Assembly (NCBI GenBank): GCA_049724395.1 | Contig: JAUGWO010000164.1 | Location: 1-30,737, forward strand | Reading direction: 5' to 3' | Length of the DNA: 30,737 bases | Source of the DNA: Spongospora subterranea f. sp. subterranea | Taxonomy: Eukaryota; Endomyxa: Phytomyxea; Phytomyxea; Plasmodiophorida | Shown: piece by piece, positions 20,528 to 28,740 of the stretch | Layout: each line of letters opens with the position of its first letter | Position numbering within the stretch: position 1 is the first letter of the stretch | Notes under the pieces: model-generated | Databases searched by the model: none | What the model saw: only the letters and a program-made list of their open reading frames with translations | Told to the model about the DNA's origin: nothing | Translations under genes and position numbers: made by a program

Positions 20528-20579
20528 GTGTCCCCGTCCCCTTTATTGAACTGTAAATATCCTCCCGGGTAAAATGCAA

Positions 20580-21240
20580 AGAGAATGGTGAAGAATGAGG
20601 CGTACATTTTGTTTGGCATCCGTCGATTCCGACCACGACGCTCCGGAGCAAACCGTTCCACAGCCTGGGAGGTTTTTTAACGAAAAGACGAACGTGCCAA
20701 CGTCTTAAATCGGCTTGACCAGCCTATTTGACGAATATCGGATGCGACCGGTTCCTTGATCAGATGATGCTGTGGCCTGGACGCATCTGACGTAATGGGC
20801 GCGGAACAGTGAGGAGCGGGAGGAGGAAGATGCTGCCGCGGTGACCTCTTTGGATCCACATTTACAGAGGCATATCGCGAATTTTGACCTACTCATTTCA
20901 TAGGGTATTTATATCTAACCAAACACTTGAAGGTATGTTAAGCGTACGTAAACTACAATCTGAATATGCCTTAATATGTAGAGTAATGAAGATTGGTCTT
21001 CATTCGGGAAGAGCACTTATCCTGGAGGGACTCCTCAATTATCTTTACCTCAGTTCAAAAACTCTGTGACGTGGTATCTCGTTCAGCGCCAGTGCTCAGA
21101 CCTTTGGTTCTCCTTTGGTGCATTGTACTCTGTTCCGGGACAACGGAAACCGATGTTGTGTTATTCTCAAGGCTGTTCAAAAATTCTTTGAATGCTTGAC
21201 GATCTGTTTTTTGCCCGAGGAGAGGGTGGGCCATCAAACC
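20580..21240 (+). pseudogene. unrecognised gene, copy B (related to copy A)
   Basis: Three blocks match copy A at 13.96-15.11 kb in the same order. First is an acidic start, ASVDSDHDAPEQTVPQP (about 20618) against DPVDSDNDDSNS. Second is EEDAAAVTSLDPHLQRHIAN (about 20825-20885), against an EDAAL...HLARHIVNFD reading near 14088-14150. Third is a nucleotide match at 21119-21150 (CTCTGTTCCGGGACAACGGA) against 14800-14830. Between them the copies are diverged. It is not continuous and carries several breaks. The function is unknown. A repeated gene with no cellular homologue that I know, in a repeat-only region, is most likely from a mobile element. Confidence 0.45.
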
Positions 21241-21421
21241 CGGACTATCAGCAACTGGCGACGTTATATCCTGACAAGTGAGTCAAAACAGATGCACGAA
21301 CCGGCGATTCCAGAAAAACCTTGAACTGGGTGGAGGACAACAAAAATACGAGCTGCCGTTGCCCTGGTACAGAACGCAGCGCACCGATATTTATTGCAGG
21401 ATATCGCGGGTTTCGATGAGG

Positions 21422-21828
21422 TGGCCACAGTGCACGACAACACTCGGTAACACATGCATGGCCACAGCGCACGACAACACTCGGTAACAATTGCATGGCC
21501 ACAGTGCACGACAACACTCGGTAACAATTGCATGGCCACAGTGCACGACAACACTCGGTAACAAATGCATGGCCACAGTGCACGACAACAGTCGGTAACA
21601 AATGCATGGCCACAGCGCACGACAACACTCGGTAACAAATGCATGGCCACAGCGCACGACAACACTCGGTAATAAATGCATGGCCACAGCGCACGACAAC
21701 ACTCGGTAACAAATGCCTGGCCACAGCGCACGACAACACTCGGTAATAAATGCATGGCCACAGCGCACGACAACACTCGGTAACAAATGCATGGCCACAG
21801 CGCACGACAACACTCGGTAACGTACGCC
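21422..21828. repeat. 37-bp minisatellite, 11 tandem units
   Basis: The unit contains TGGCCACAGYGCACGACAAC, then ACTCGGTAA and a variable WNATGCA joint. Units start at 21422 and then every 37 bp exactly to 21792. Variation is limited to a few sites (T/C after CACAG, AACAATTGC/AATAAATGC/AACAAATGC), and one unit has CAGTCGG in place of CACTCGG. There are no spacers, so it is not a CRISPR array. All three minus-strand frames stay open through the array because 37 is not a multiple of three, giving a 37-residue Cys-rich periodic peptide. I regard that as a by-product. Confidence 0.92.
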
Positions 21829-22125
21829 AGTACAATGGCATGGTATATATCTGGGTAGAGTCCATCGAATGCTGGGCAGCGATATGCACACCTGAAGGCG
21901 CCGGGGTTATAATCAACGCACTAGACATCAACGCACCCGTCAAGTGGGCGAAGGCGGTTGCTCCGTTCGTGGAGATGATGCAACGCCACGCACCGAGTGC
22001 GCCAGGGTTCCCCCAGAGCGTGTGTGTGGGACAGCCGATACTCCATTGCGCCCACGGACGTTCCGATGGTTTACCAGTTCCAACCACTTCGGTCTCTGGT
22101 TGACATCTCACCCGATGCAACGTCG
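21829..22125. other. unassigned stretch between minisatellite and Harbinger
   Basis: The plus strand holds an open frame with YNGMVYIWVESIECWAAICT and INAPVKWAKAVAPFVEMMQR (frame 21750-22103). The minus strand would be the place for the rest of the Harbinger catalytic domain, but I could not recognise its second Asp or its Glu there. Either the Harbinger was cut here by other sequence or it is too diverged to read. Confidence 0.35.
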
Positions 22126-22132
22126 TGCGAGG

Positions 22133-22810
22133 TCACAAGACTAGAACAACTGTTGGGACTCCCTCTTTACCCTGGAACATGCCTTTCCAGCTGGAAGGGC
22201 AGTTCTTCCACTGCCAGTGCATGCAGTCTATCGACCCGATGCATCCGGGAAATCCAGCCTGCAGGCCCTCATCCAACAGACGATTAAGATCCTGTTGGTT
22301 TGGATATCTCAACGCCGTTTCCTCATATATTACCGTCATTGATGAGTAAAACTGTTTGAGCGACTCCAGGATCGTGGATGCTGCCAGACGATACTTGTCA
22401 TCGAGTTTCTGCGCGGCAACACCCGACGTGAGAATTCGAACAGCAGCCGCTACTTTTTGAAGTGGATTAGCGCCGAGAACACCAGCCGCGTCCTTCTTCT
22501 GACGAAAATACTCGTTATGCTGGGTGATGTCATTCAGAATTTTGTCAAAAAGGTCAATGGGCATTTTGAAACTGTTTCGGAACATAGTGCTGTCGTACAA
22601 GGGCGAATGGCCCCAGTAATCTTGGGCCAACAGACGGTTGTAGAACCCGCGTTTGCGATTTACGTCCGCACGCTTTCCGGGACGCGATCCGCCCCGAGGA
22701 ACAATTGCATCCGCGTCCACTCGCTCAAGCCGGCGACACTTGGCCCGCAAATATAAACATAGTGCCAGTTCAAGGTCGTCGTCTGCATAAAGATCAGTTA
22801 AAATGTTCAT
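22133..22810 (-). CDS. PIF/Harbinger transposase, N-terminal half
   Basis: This is a DDE transposase of the PIF/Harbinger superfamily that cuts and pastes its own element. The 225-residue frame starts at an ATG (22808-22810) close to the element's end, which fits the family's gene position. The N-terminus is acidic, then comes MFRNSFKMPIDLFDKILNDI with DAAGVLGANPLQKVAAAVRI, the usual helical region. GFPGCIGSIDCMHWQWKNCP follows, with the first catalytic Asp at about residue 195. Full-length members have about 350-450 residues; the frame ends soon after GKEGVPTVVL, before the second Asp and the Glu, so it cannot be active alone. The style (SIDCMHW.WKNCP) is shared by plants and oomycetes. Up to the stop, the frame is intact. 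Confidence 0.85.
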   Translation of the reverse strand: MNILTDLYADDDLELALCLYLRAKCRRLERVDADAIVPRGGSRPGKRADVNRKRGFYNRLLAQDYWGHSPLYDSTMFRNSFKMPIDLFDKILNDITQHNEYFRQKKDAAGVLGANPLQKVAAAVRILTSGVAAQKLDDKYRLAASTILESLKQFYSSMTVIYEETALRYPNQQDLNRLLDEGLQAGFPGCIGSIDCMHWQWKNCPSSWKGMFQGKEGVPTVVLVL

Positions 22811-23020
22811 ATTAGTGGACGATGTCGCGAAATGAGGATAATCAATATGTCAGATTCCAGATCTCTAAATGGCCCGTCACATCTGACGGAAAATCTGACT
22901 TTTAGCGTGTCATCTAGCGCGGCGCTAGATTTAGCGACGCACCGGTATGGGGGCAAAAACGCTAAATTTGCCACGCTAAATCTGTTATTAAGAAATTTAG
23001 CGCGACGGGTGGGGATGCTC
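22811..23020 (-). mobile_element. Harbinger terminal and subterminal region
   Basis: The 210 bp before the transposase ATG end, on the minus strand, with GAGCATCCCCACCCGTCGCG starting at 23020. This resembles Harbinger termini that I know (GAGCATC...). Inside, the motif GCTAAAT and its complement ATTTAGC recur at least five times within about 90 bp, with a CTAGCGC/GCGCTAG palindrome at 22914-22927. Such subterminal repeats are likely transposase binding sites. The partner terminus at the other end of the element was not found to the left. Confidence 0.6.
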
Positions 23021-23527
23021 TAGGTGCGTTGGATGTTCTGCATTCTGTTTATCAATCTTTTCGATAGTTCCTTGGACTTTTTGCGATGCTCCGTCGATTG
23101 GTGATGTATTCAAGGCAGCCGGGTCAGCTGAACAACCAGCCCGCAAGTCGAGTTCTTTTGAAATTGACTGGATGTATTCTCCGAAGCGAAGTGGAAATTG
23201 TTAAAGAGCATGAATCAAGCTGTTAATAAGGAGCTCCATTCGAAGTTGGATAGTGAGGTTGATGGAACAATTTTGAAGTCAAGGTGCTTTCCAGGAAATT
23301 GCTTTGACGTCCCACATGGTACTTTCCTCAGAACTACTAGATGTTGTCACTCCAGAGAGTGACTTCTACCCATTAATTAGGGGCCACTAGAAAAGACTGG
23401 ATCAAAAGGCTGGATCAAAAAGTGCGTGCCAGTCTTTGAATCCAGTCTTTTCTGTCCAACAGAAAAGACTGGATTCAAATCACCAGTCATGACGTTCAAA
23501 AGACTGGATTCAATCATTCGAATTAAA

Positions 23528-23791
23528 TCAGAGGCCCCGCCATACAAATGACTGGTGGAGGCCGTAGTCCAGCAATACCACCTTGGCAGTTGGCTCGTTT
23601 GTGGACCCCCAAGGTTTAACGAGGTTGGCAGGTTTATGGGTTGTTGGGGTTACGGGTTTAAGAGGTGGCAGCTTGGGGTTTAGGACAGTGTAAAAGACCC
23701 TAAGAGGTGCAGCTTTAGCGAAGACTCGTCCAGGCTTGAACTCGTCCAAGTGGCACTCGAGAAAATTGAAACGCTTAGACAAGTTAATCAA
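23528..23791 (-). CDS. second cargo frame in the long-TIR element, unrecognised
   Basis: An 87-codon minus-strand frame, Pro-rich in its second half (LNPKLPPLKPVTPTTHKPAN), preceded without stop by FEKRHRTVQSVQPSAEFARY upstream of its first Met. It lies downstream of the zinc-knuckle gene on the same strand, ends at 23528 just inside the left TIR, and may be a 3' exon or an untranslated tail. No domain is recognised. Confidence 0.3.
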   Translation of the reverse strand: MINLSKRFNFLECHLDEFKPGRVFAKAAPLRVFYTVLNPKLPPLKPVTPTTHKPANLVKPWGSTNEPTAKVVLLDYGLHQSFVWRGL

Positions 23792-23934
23792 ATATCGGGC
23801 AAACTCTGCAGAAGGCTGGACACTCTGGACGGTTCTATGCCGTTTTTCAAAACTTGATGAAAGGGCTGATATCGCAGTCGACTTCTTTGTCCGTCGATTC
23901 AGATTATTTTCGTTTGCAAGTTGTTGAAATTATT

Positions 23935-24378
23935 TTATAAGTTTTTGGGACAAGATTTTGATCTCCTGGTGTGGCCCGTCTGGAGGCAATTGGAACACGT
24001 CATGAACGTCTCTTTGCACACCTTCGCAACGACTGCTGTATTGGCCTTCCCCTCGGGTTTTGTAACGGCAACAAAACTGTTCAGGTTATCCACCGTTTCT
24101 GTGGGAGAATAAAACAAACGGTGTCAATTAGATACAAGTTAACATTACCAGCAGTTCCCTGTTTGTAGAGTGTAGAAGAGGTATCTTGACATGTTGCACT
24201 GCTCCGGGAGATTTAGGGAATGATACATTGCACGTCCACTGTTGACGAGATCATCATAGATATAGAAACCCTTCAGCGGAACGTCGTTTCTTCGAACAAT
24301 TGCAAAAAAATGGCAGCCCCAGTCCTTAGATGAGTAAATGCGGCCCATCAACTGCCAGTCACGACCATCCACACTCAT
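23935..24378 (-). CDS. spliced cargo gene: USP-like C-terminal block plus zinc knuckle
   Basis: The first exon (24378 to 24149) starts MSVDGRDWQLMGRIYSSKDW, then GCHFFAIVRRNDVP and KGFYIYDDL. The CHFFAIV and YIYDD pair resembles the catalytic His and Asp blocks of ubiquitin-specific proteases (peptidase C19: GHYxAxV...YxxDD). The N-terminal Cys box is absent, so only the end of such a domain would be present. A GTAATG donor lies at 24148. An acceptor at 24077 keeps the frame, whereas the nearer CAG at 24099 would give a stop. The second exon ends in CSNCLQTGHTRRSKSC (CX2CX4HX6C), a zinc knuckle at the extreme C-terminus, where many MULE and gag-like proteins have one. The domain call is tentative. 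The whole gene lies inside the TIRs. Confidence 0.5.
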
Positions 24379-24535
24379 AGTTTCAGTCTTTTGAACGTCA
24401 TGACTGGTGATTTGAATCCAGTCTTTTCTGTTGGACAGAAAAGACTGGATTCAAAGACTGGCACGCACTTTTTGATCCAGCTTTTTGATCCAGTCAATTC
24501 TGTAGGCCCATTAATTAGGGGGCATAATCAATTTA

Positions 24536-24659
24536 GTGTTTCGCTTAACAAAGTGACTTACTCACCCTCAATTTTGAGTCATTGATTTTTAATGAAATCT
24601 CAATTCTTTTAATCAATATTGTATGATGATTTCATACAGTAACACCAAATACGAAACAC
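24536..24659. mobile_element. small MITE with TA duplication (Tc1/mariner-like)
   Basis: The 124-bp segment begins GTGTTTCG and ends CGAAACAC and is flanked by TA on both sides (24534-24535 and 24660-24661). A TA duplication with short inverted ends fits Tc1/mariner MITEs. Beyond the first 8 bases the ends match only loosely. The sequence is AT-rich and non-coding. Confidence 0.4.
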
Positions 24660-25001
24660 TAATCATTTAAAACGGAGGAATAACTTATACAATTGACTCG
24701 CCATCACTGCGCCCCCCCATCGGACATTCCCCTCAAAATCATTCCGTTACTCTTATTTCAACTTATTATGTACTTGATCTTATTTCAAAACGAACCGAAT
24801 CGTTCCATCCACCTCACTATCCAACTCCGAGTGGAGCTCCTTATTAACAGCTTGAATCATGCTCTTCAACGATTCCACTTCTCTTCTGAAAATACATCCT
24901 TTGAGTCAGTTTTAAAAGAACTCGACTTGCGGGCTGGTTGTTCAGCTGATCCGGCTGCCTTAAACACATCTCCAATCGTTGGAGCATCGTGAAAAGTCGA
25001 A

Positions 25002-25400
25002 CTGCTTTCACTGTAATATATATTTACATTCTACCACCATTCCCAATTAATAACCACCACCTCCACAACCAATACCAGTCCCTTATCATGACTACGGCCG
25101 ATCGTAGAACCGTGGCGACACCATCCTTGGCAATTCTGAAAGCGCCAAGGATACGTTGAGTATCGGCTTGGGCAACGTGAAACGGTCGAGCTGGTATTAA
25201 AGGGCAGTCTGCCTTATTTGTCAGCTCCACAGGCTCCGAAAAGTCGCTCACGTTCCTGACTTCGGGCTTGCAGGTCGAACATCGTGGTCTCCCATTGAAA
25301 TCCATAATTACTGACCAGGTAACGCAGTTTGCCAAAGCCATTGGAGATTAAGCTCATACTGAGGCTTAAGGATGGCACGAAGAGGTGGTGTGAATAACCC
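25002..25400. other. leader region before gypsy F; LTR not fixed
   Basis: A TGTAATATA run at 25012 could be an LTR start, but no matching copy was found downstream of element F. A 105-codon minus-strand frame (25024-25341) contains RPRCSTCKPEVRNVSDFSEP; it has no recognised family and may be chance. Confidence 0.3.
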
Positions 25401-25426
25401 ATGCTCGAACCGATCGAGGCGCCAAC

Positions 25427-26240
25427 TTGACGTCACGGGTGCCGAAAGATGTGGCTGAATTTTTCCACCAAAGGAAGCAGCATATCAGGAAAATCCAAGA
25501 AAGACGAACGACGCACAACGAAAGAATCAATGCGACGAGTTTGCTACTGTCGATTGAACCGAAGCTATTGCAAGTCATCTGCGAATTACGTATTCGAGAT
25601 GTACCAGAAGACCAAGTGACTGACGATCACCTTGAGCTCTATCTGAAGAAGCTTCTGAAGCCTAAAGATGCTGTTTATGACATTGAGCAGATCGTTAGGG
25701 AGCAGCTGAAGTACGATATATCCATATCTGATGCCGATGCAAGACTGATGAAGTTGTTTATGGATTCCAATGAGATCGTCGAGAAGGAGGCTGTAGCCGA
25801 AATGTTCAAGGATGAAGCCGGGATGAAATGAAAGCTAAGCTAATTATCAAAGCTCTGCGGCCTGAGGCGGTGCGAAGGATGGCGACGAACGCGCTGAAGT
25901 TCAACCATCGAGAAGCTCGCAAAGACTGCAGAGAGCTGTTCGACGTACTTCTAAGAATCGTTACAAACCAGGACGAGGTTCATCGGGCATCGCGTCCACA
26001 CGGTGGCGAACGCAACATAAAAGGGATCAGGAGAAACAGGACAAGAATTCTAACGGTCGCGAGTCCACTAGGGTGACCAGCAGAGGGGCTTCAAACAATG
26101 TCACGAGCAAGTACTCGAAGGATTCATGGAAGCCAAGGACAGAGAAGCCTACTGATGGATGTCTGAAATGTGGAGGCGGCCACTGGCTTTGAAAATGCCA
26201 GCAGAGAATCACCAAGGAAGAGCGGGAAAAGTTAATCGCC
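25427..26240 (+). CDS. gypsy F gag, fossil
   Basis: Coding starts around 25427 and covers a charged helical protein (VAEFFHQRKQHIRKIQERRT, then VREQLKYDISISDADARLMK). It continues with LIIKALRPEAVRRMATNALK and a basic region before a zinc-knuckle-like CLKCGGGHW near 26160-26190. Gag packages the element RNA in a virus-like particle. The position, directly before the protease, supports the call more than the sequence does, since gag evolves fast. Confidence 0.6.
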
Positions 26241-26258
26241 GAATTCAAGAACAAGAAG

Positions 26259-27059
26259 GTGTTGGGGGGCAAAGTGGAGACTCGAGCGAAGAAAGTCACG
26301 CGTCGAGAAGAAGAAGAAACAGTCGGGGTTTTTGGACAAGGGTGCCAGTATCCAACTCAACTTGATAGCGGGGCGGATCGTACATATTTTCCAGGGTCGT
26401 TGCTGAAGGAGATTCAAAGCAAGAACCCTAAAATGCTGCTCGTCCATCAAGTGATCAAGGTTCAGTTCGCGGCGAAAAGGGCCAGCTGTGATGGAATTGC
26501 GCCGATTGTCAGGGGATTCGTTGATATCCCTGTCACTATCGGGACGGCGGTTGAAGACATCACACTGCCACTAGTGCGATGCTGGGTTATGGATGCAGAG
26601 ATGGAAACTGTTTTAATTGGAAAGCCGGAGCTTACCTGTTTGGGGATCGATCCGACGACAGCGCTTGAGAACTTGATCCGACATCAAACTGAGGATAGCG
26701 AAGCTGTAAGCTACGCCGCCGCGAAGATATTAATTGCAGCAGATGACGATATGAAGGCTGACCACACTGGAGAAGGCTCCGAGGATCTCGAGGATGCGAA
26801 GCGAGAGATGATTAGACGGACCGTTGGGAATGGTGCCGATGACGCGACGATGGAAGCTCTGAAGGCAGTCATTGATCAAGTTCCCGATCTGTTTCGAGTT
26901 CGTTTGGGAGCCGACCCTCCGGCCAGTGTCCGCCCGATGAGAATCCATCTTAAGGAAGGGTCACAGCCGCGAAGATGCAAGCCTAGGCGATACCCTCCTA
27001 GTCACTCTGACTTTCTACGTGAATTTGTGAAGGAACTGGAAAATAATGGTCATGTTTAA
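26259..27059 (+). CDS. gypsy F protease and reverse transcriptase start, fossil
   Basis: The 266-codon frame has LDSGADRTYFPG (catalytic D-S-G) and MDAEMETVLIGKPELTCLGI, the closing block of the retropepsin-like fold. A linker leads to VRPMRIHLKEGSQPRRCKPR, which is the entry to reverse transcriptase in this group, and EFVKELENNGHV. The D-S-G form and the long linker are as in oomycete gypsy elements. Confidence 0.75.
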   Translation: MLGGKVETRAKKVTRREEEETVGVFGQGCQYPTQLDSGADRTYFPGSLLKEIQSKNPKMLLVHQVIKVQFAAKRASCDGIAPIVRGFVDIPVTIGTAVEDITLPLVRCWVMDAEMETVLIGKPELTCLGIDPTTALENLIRHQTEDSEAVSYAAAKILIAADDDMKADHTGEGSEDLEDAKREMIRRTVGNGADDATMEALKAVIDQVPDLFRVRLGADPPASVRPMRIHLKEGSQPRRCKPRRYPPSHSDFLREFVKELENNGHV

Positions 27060-27123
27060 CATCCGATCAAGATACACGTCACCAGTGCTGGTAGTCCCGA
27101 AACCTAACAATCGTTGATACCGA

Positions 27124-28734
27124 ATGACGGTGGACCTCCGAGGAATCAATGCAGACACCGAACCTGTAGCCTGGCCGATGCCGTCACTGGAAATTGTGAT
27201 GGGGCGACGAGCCGGGGCCAATTACTTCGCAACGCTGGACGCTTACAAAGGGTATTGGCAGTTCCCTCTGGCAGAAGAATCACAGGAGCTACTGTCATTT
27301 ATGACTGATGAAGGCGTCTACACACCGACTAGAGTGGTTCAGGGAGCCACAGATGCTGTCGCATGCTTCCAAGCGGGGATGCAGGAGGCACTTGGTGATT
27401 ATCTTTATAAGAACACTCTGTTGTGGATCGATGATCTGTTAATTTTTGCACCTACTTTTCAAGAGTTGCTTGAAAATTTACGTCTGGTGTTTAATCGTTT
27501 GAACTTATTCGGGATAAAGTTGAATGCACGTCGTTGTGATTTATTTAACCGGGAAGTCCATTGGTGTGGGAGAATTATCTCTGGTACAGGCATTCGATTC
27601 GACCCTACGCCGGTTGAATCGTTGAAAAATATGGAGGAGCCGCAGAACGCTGGAGAACTACAGCAGTTTATCTGTGCATTAGGATGGCTCCGAGTCGCCA
27701 TTCCTGAGTTTACGAAGCATATCCATTTCTTACAAGAAGCGAAGAATGAAGCTATGAAGATCGCTGGGTCTAGTAAGAGGAATGTGATGAACAAGGTCAA
27801 ACTATCGGAGATAGGATGGGATGAGCAGCATCGACACAGCTTCCAACACGCAAAAGAGGTTGTGGCCAACGTTGTGGAGCTGGCACATCCAGATGCCGAC
27901 AAACCGTTCTGTTTATTTACTGACGCTAGCGATCAACATTGGGCCCTCGTGCTGACACAAGTGCCGGAAGAGGATATTGGCCTGGAGGATATTAGTCAAC
28001 AGCGACATGCGCCATTGGCTTTTCTTAGCGGTACATTTAAAGGGGCGTCCCTCCAGTGGTCGACGATTGAGAAAGAGGCATTTTCAATCATCGAGGCGGT
28101 TTTGCGTTTGAGACATTTTCTGTTAAGAGAGAAAGGATTCGTGATATTCACAGATCATCGAAACCTAGTGTATATCTTGGACCCGTCGGAAAGGGCAAGC
28201 GAGAAGCGAAGGCACGTTTGCGACAGGCTCGAGCGGTGGGCCACCAAACTTTTAGCTTACAAGTATAGCAATCGTCATCTACTAACGCGATGGGCACAAC
28301 ATGCGGAGACGGAAGGCCGAGCCGCTGCTATTGGAGATGTTTCAATCAATCAAAGGGTTCGACCTTTGCATGCGACTACGTTTGTCTGGCCCGATCTGGG
28401 CGAAATTACGGCGATTCAGAACGCGTACAAGGAGCATATTTTCAGCGATACCATGAAAGACGACCAGGGAGCACATTTAAAAAACGAGATCATGAAGGAG
28501 TTGAATACAAGACTGATCACGAAGCATCAATTCACTACGGCGTACGTTCCATGGGCGAATGGGACAGTAGAACGAGTCAACCGAGATTTACTGTTCGTGG
28601 TGCGAGCGCTGTTATCTGAGTTGCGACTACAATCCGCCGGAACGAGTTATGTCTCTAAGCAACCCCTTAGTTGGACCATTCATGGGCGTTCTCAAGGGCT
28701 GGAGTATCAGAAGCGTAGGAAACGATCAAGTTAA
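27124..28734 (+). CDS. gypsy F reverse transcriptase, RNase H and integrase part, fossil
   Basis: The 536-codon frame begins MTVDLRGINADTEPVAWPMP, then reads FATLDAYKGYWQFPL (first catalytic Asp) and LLWIDDLLIFAPTFQ (the DD pair). The thumb has FNREVHWCGRIISGTGIRFD. RNase H follows with FCLFTDASDQHWALVLTQVP, WSTIEKEAFSIIEAV and VIFTDHRNLVYILDP, and its end reads LLAYKYSNRHLLTRW. The last part, FTTAYVPWANGTVERVNRDL, holds the integrase Glu. The zinc-binding and first core blocks of integrase are not present between them. Confidence 0.85.
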   Translation: MTVDLRGINADTEPVAWPMPSLEIVMGRRAGANYFATLDAYKGYWQFPLAEESQELLSFMTDEGVYTPTRVVQGATDAVACFQAGMQEALGDYLYKNTLLWIDDLLIFAPTFQELLENLRLVFNRLNLFGIKLNARRCDLFNREVHWCGRIISGTGIRFDPTPVESLKNMEEPQNAGELQQFICALGWLRVAIPEFTKHIHFLQEAKNEAMKIAGSSKRNVMNKVKLSEIGWDEQHRHSFQHAKEVVANVVELAHPDADKPFCLFTDASDQHWALVLTQVPEEDIGLEDISQQRHAPLAFLSGTFKGASLQWSTIEKEAFSIIEAVLRLRHFLLREKGFVIFTDHRNLVYILDPSERASEKRRHVCDRLERWATKLLAYKYSNRHLLTRWAQHAETEGRAAAIGDVSINQRVRPLHATTFVWPDLGEITAIQNAYKEHIFSDTMKDDQGAHLKNEIMKELNTRLITKHQFTTAYVPWANGTVERVNRDLLFVVRALLSELRLQSAGTSYVSKQPLSWTIHGRSQGLEYQKRRKRSS

Positions 28735-28740
28735 AAGATT

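Larger units (their letters stand above)
19823..20548. repeat. segment bounded by 42-bp inverted repeats
   Basis: Positions 19823-19864 and 20506-20548 are inverted copies with only two or three differences; the core GGGGACACCTAAACCCTCAC is identical. The segment they bound is 726 bp. No target duplication is obvious at the outer edges. The inside has an open frame and a 115-bp tandem duplication. It may be a small non-autonomous element or the result of a local inversion. Confidence 0.6.
23381..24509 (-). mobile_element. 1129-bp long-TIR DNA element with 9-bp target duplication (MULE-like)
   Basis: The ends read GGGCC at both termini and are inverted copies of each other for about 135 bp (23381-23515 and 24387-24509). 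The shared parts include GACTGGATCAAAA, GTGCGTGCCAGTC and CATGACGTTCAAAAGACTGG. ATTAATTAG flanks both sides (23372-23380 and 24510-24518). TIRs of over 100 bp with a 9-bp duplication are typical of Mutator-like elements; the superfamily call is inference because no MULE transposase is present. Within each TIR the motif AAAGACTGGATTCAAA and its complement form small hairpins. The cargo gene lies on the minus strand. The TIRs are nearly identical, so the insertion is younger than most of the window. Confidence 0.8.
23071..25001. repeat. large inverted repeat (arms 23071-23270 and 24800-25001)
   Basis: Two arms of about 200 bp are inverted copies, close to 90% identical by eye, 1.5 kb apart. The longest identical run is over 30 bp around GAACTCGACTTGCGGGCTGG. 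Each arm encodes the same protein-like segment with GDVFKAAGSAEQPARKSSSF followed by SMxQAVNKELHS and LDSEVDGTI, in divergent orientation. The left arm has four bases fewer near GACTGGATG, and the right arm has a shift near TGGAATCG, so each carries a frame break. The protein is not recognised. The long-TIR element and a MITE lie between the arms but do not touch them. Confidence 0.8.
25400..28740 (+). mobile_element. Ty3/gypsy element F (oomycete-type), fossil, best preserved
   Basis: The full internal order is present on the plus strand: gag (25427-26200), zinc-knuckle remnant CLKCGGGHW (about 26163), aspartic protease (LDSGAD at 26361) and reverse transcriptase (27050-27760, with the WIDD form of the catalytic box near 27425). 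RNase H (FTDASDQHWALVLTQV near 27918, FTDHRNL near 28150) and the second half of an integrase core (ANGTVERVNRD near 28555) follow. RNase H and integrase are unusually close, so this copy is shorter than a full-length pol. Frames stay open over long stretches (536 codons in pol), so it is younger than elements A-E, but it is still broken with several breaks. The style is that of oomycete gypsy elements. Confidence 0.85.

Noticed and set aside
21422-21828. CRISPR-like array of 37-bp repeats
   Set aside because: The repeats are directly adjacent with no spacers, and the window is eukaryotic; it is a minisatellite.
21248-22120. 290-codon minus-strand frame as a gene
   Set aside because: It is open only because the 37-bp repeat lacks stops in all minus frames; the three frames give equivalent repeating peptides.
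23381-24509. piggyBac or Kolobok origin because TTAA lies at the ends
   Set aside because: The matching flank is longer (ATTAATTAG, 9 bp) and the TIRs exceed 100 bp, which fits Mutator-like elements better. The call stays tentative.
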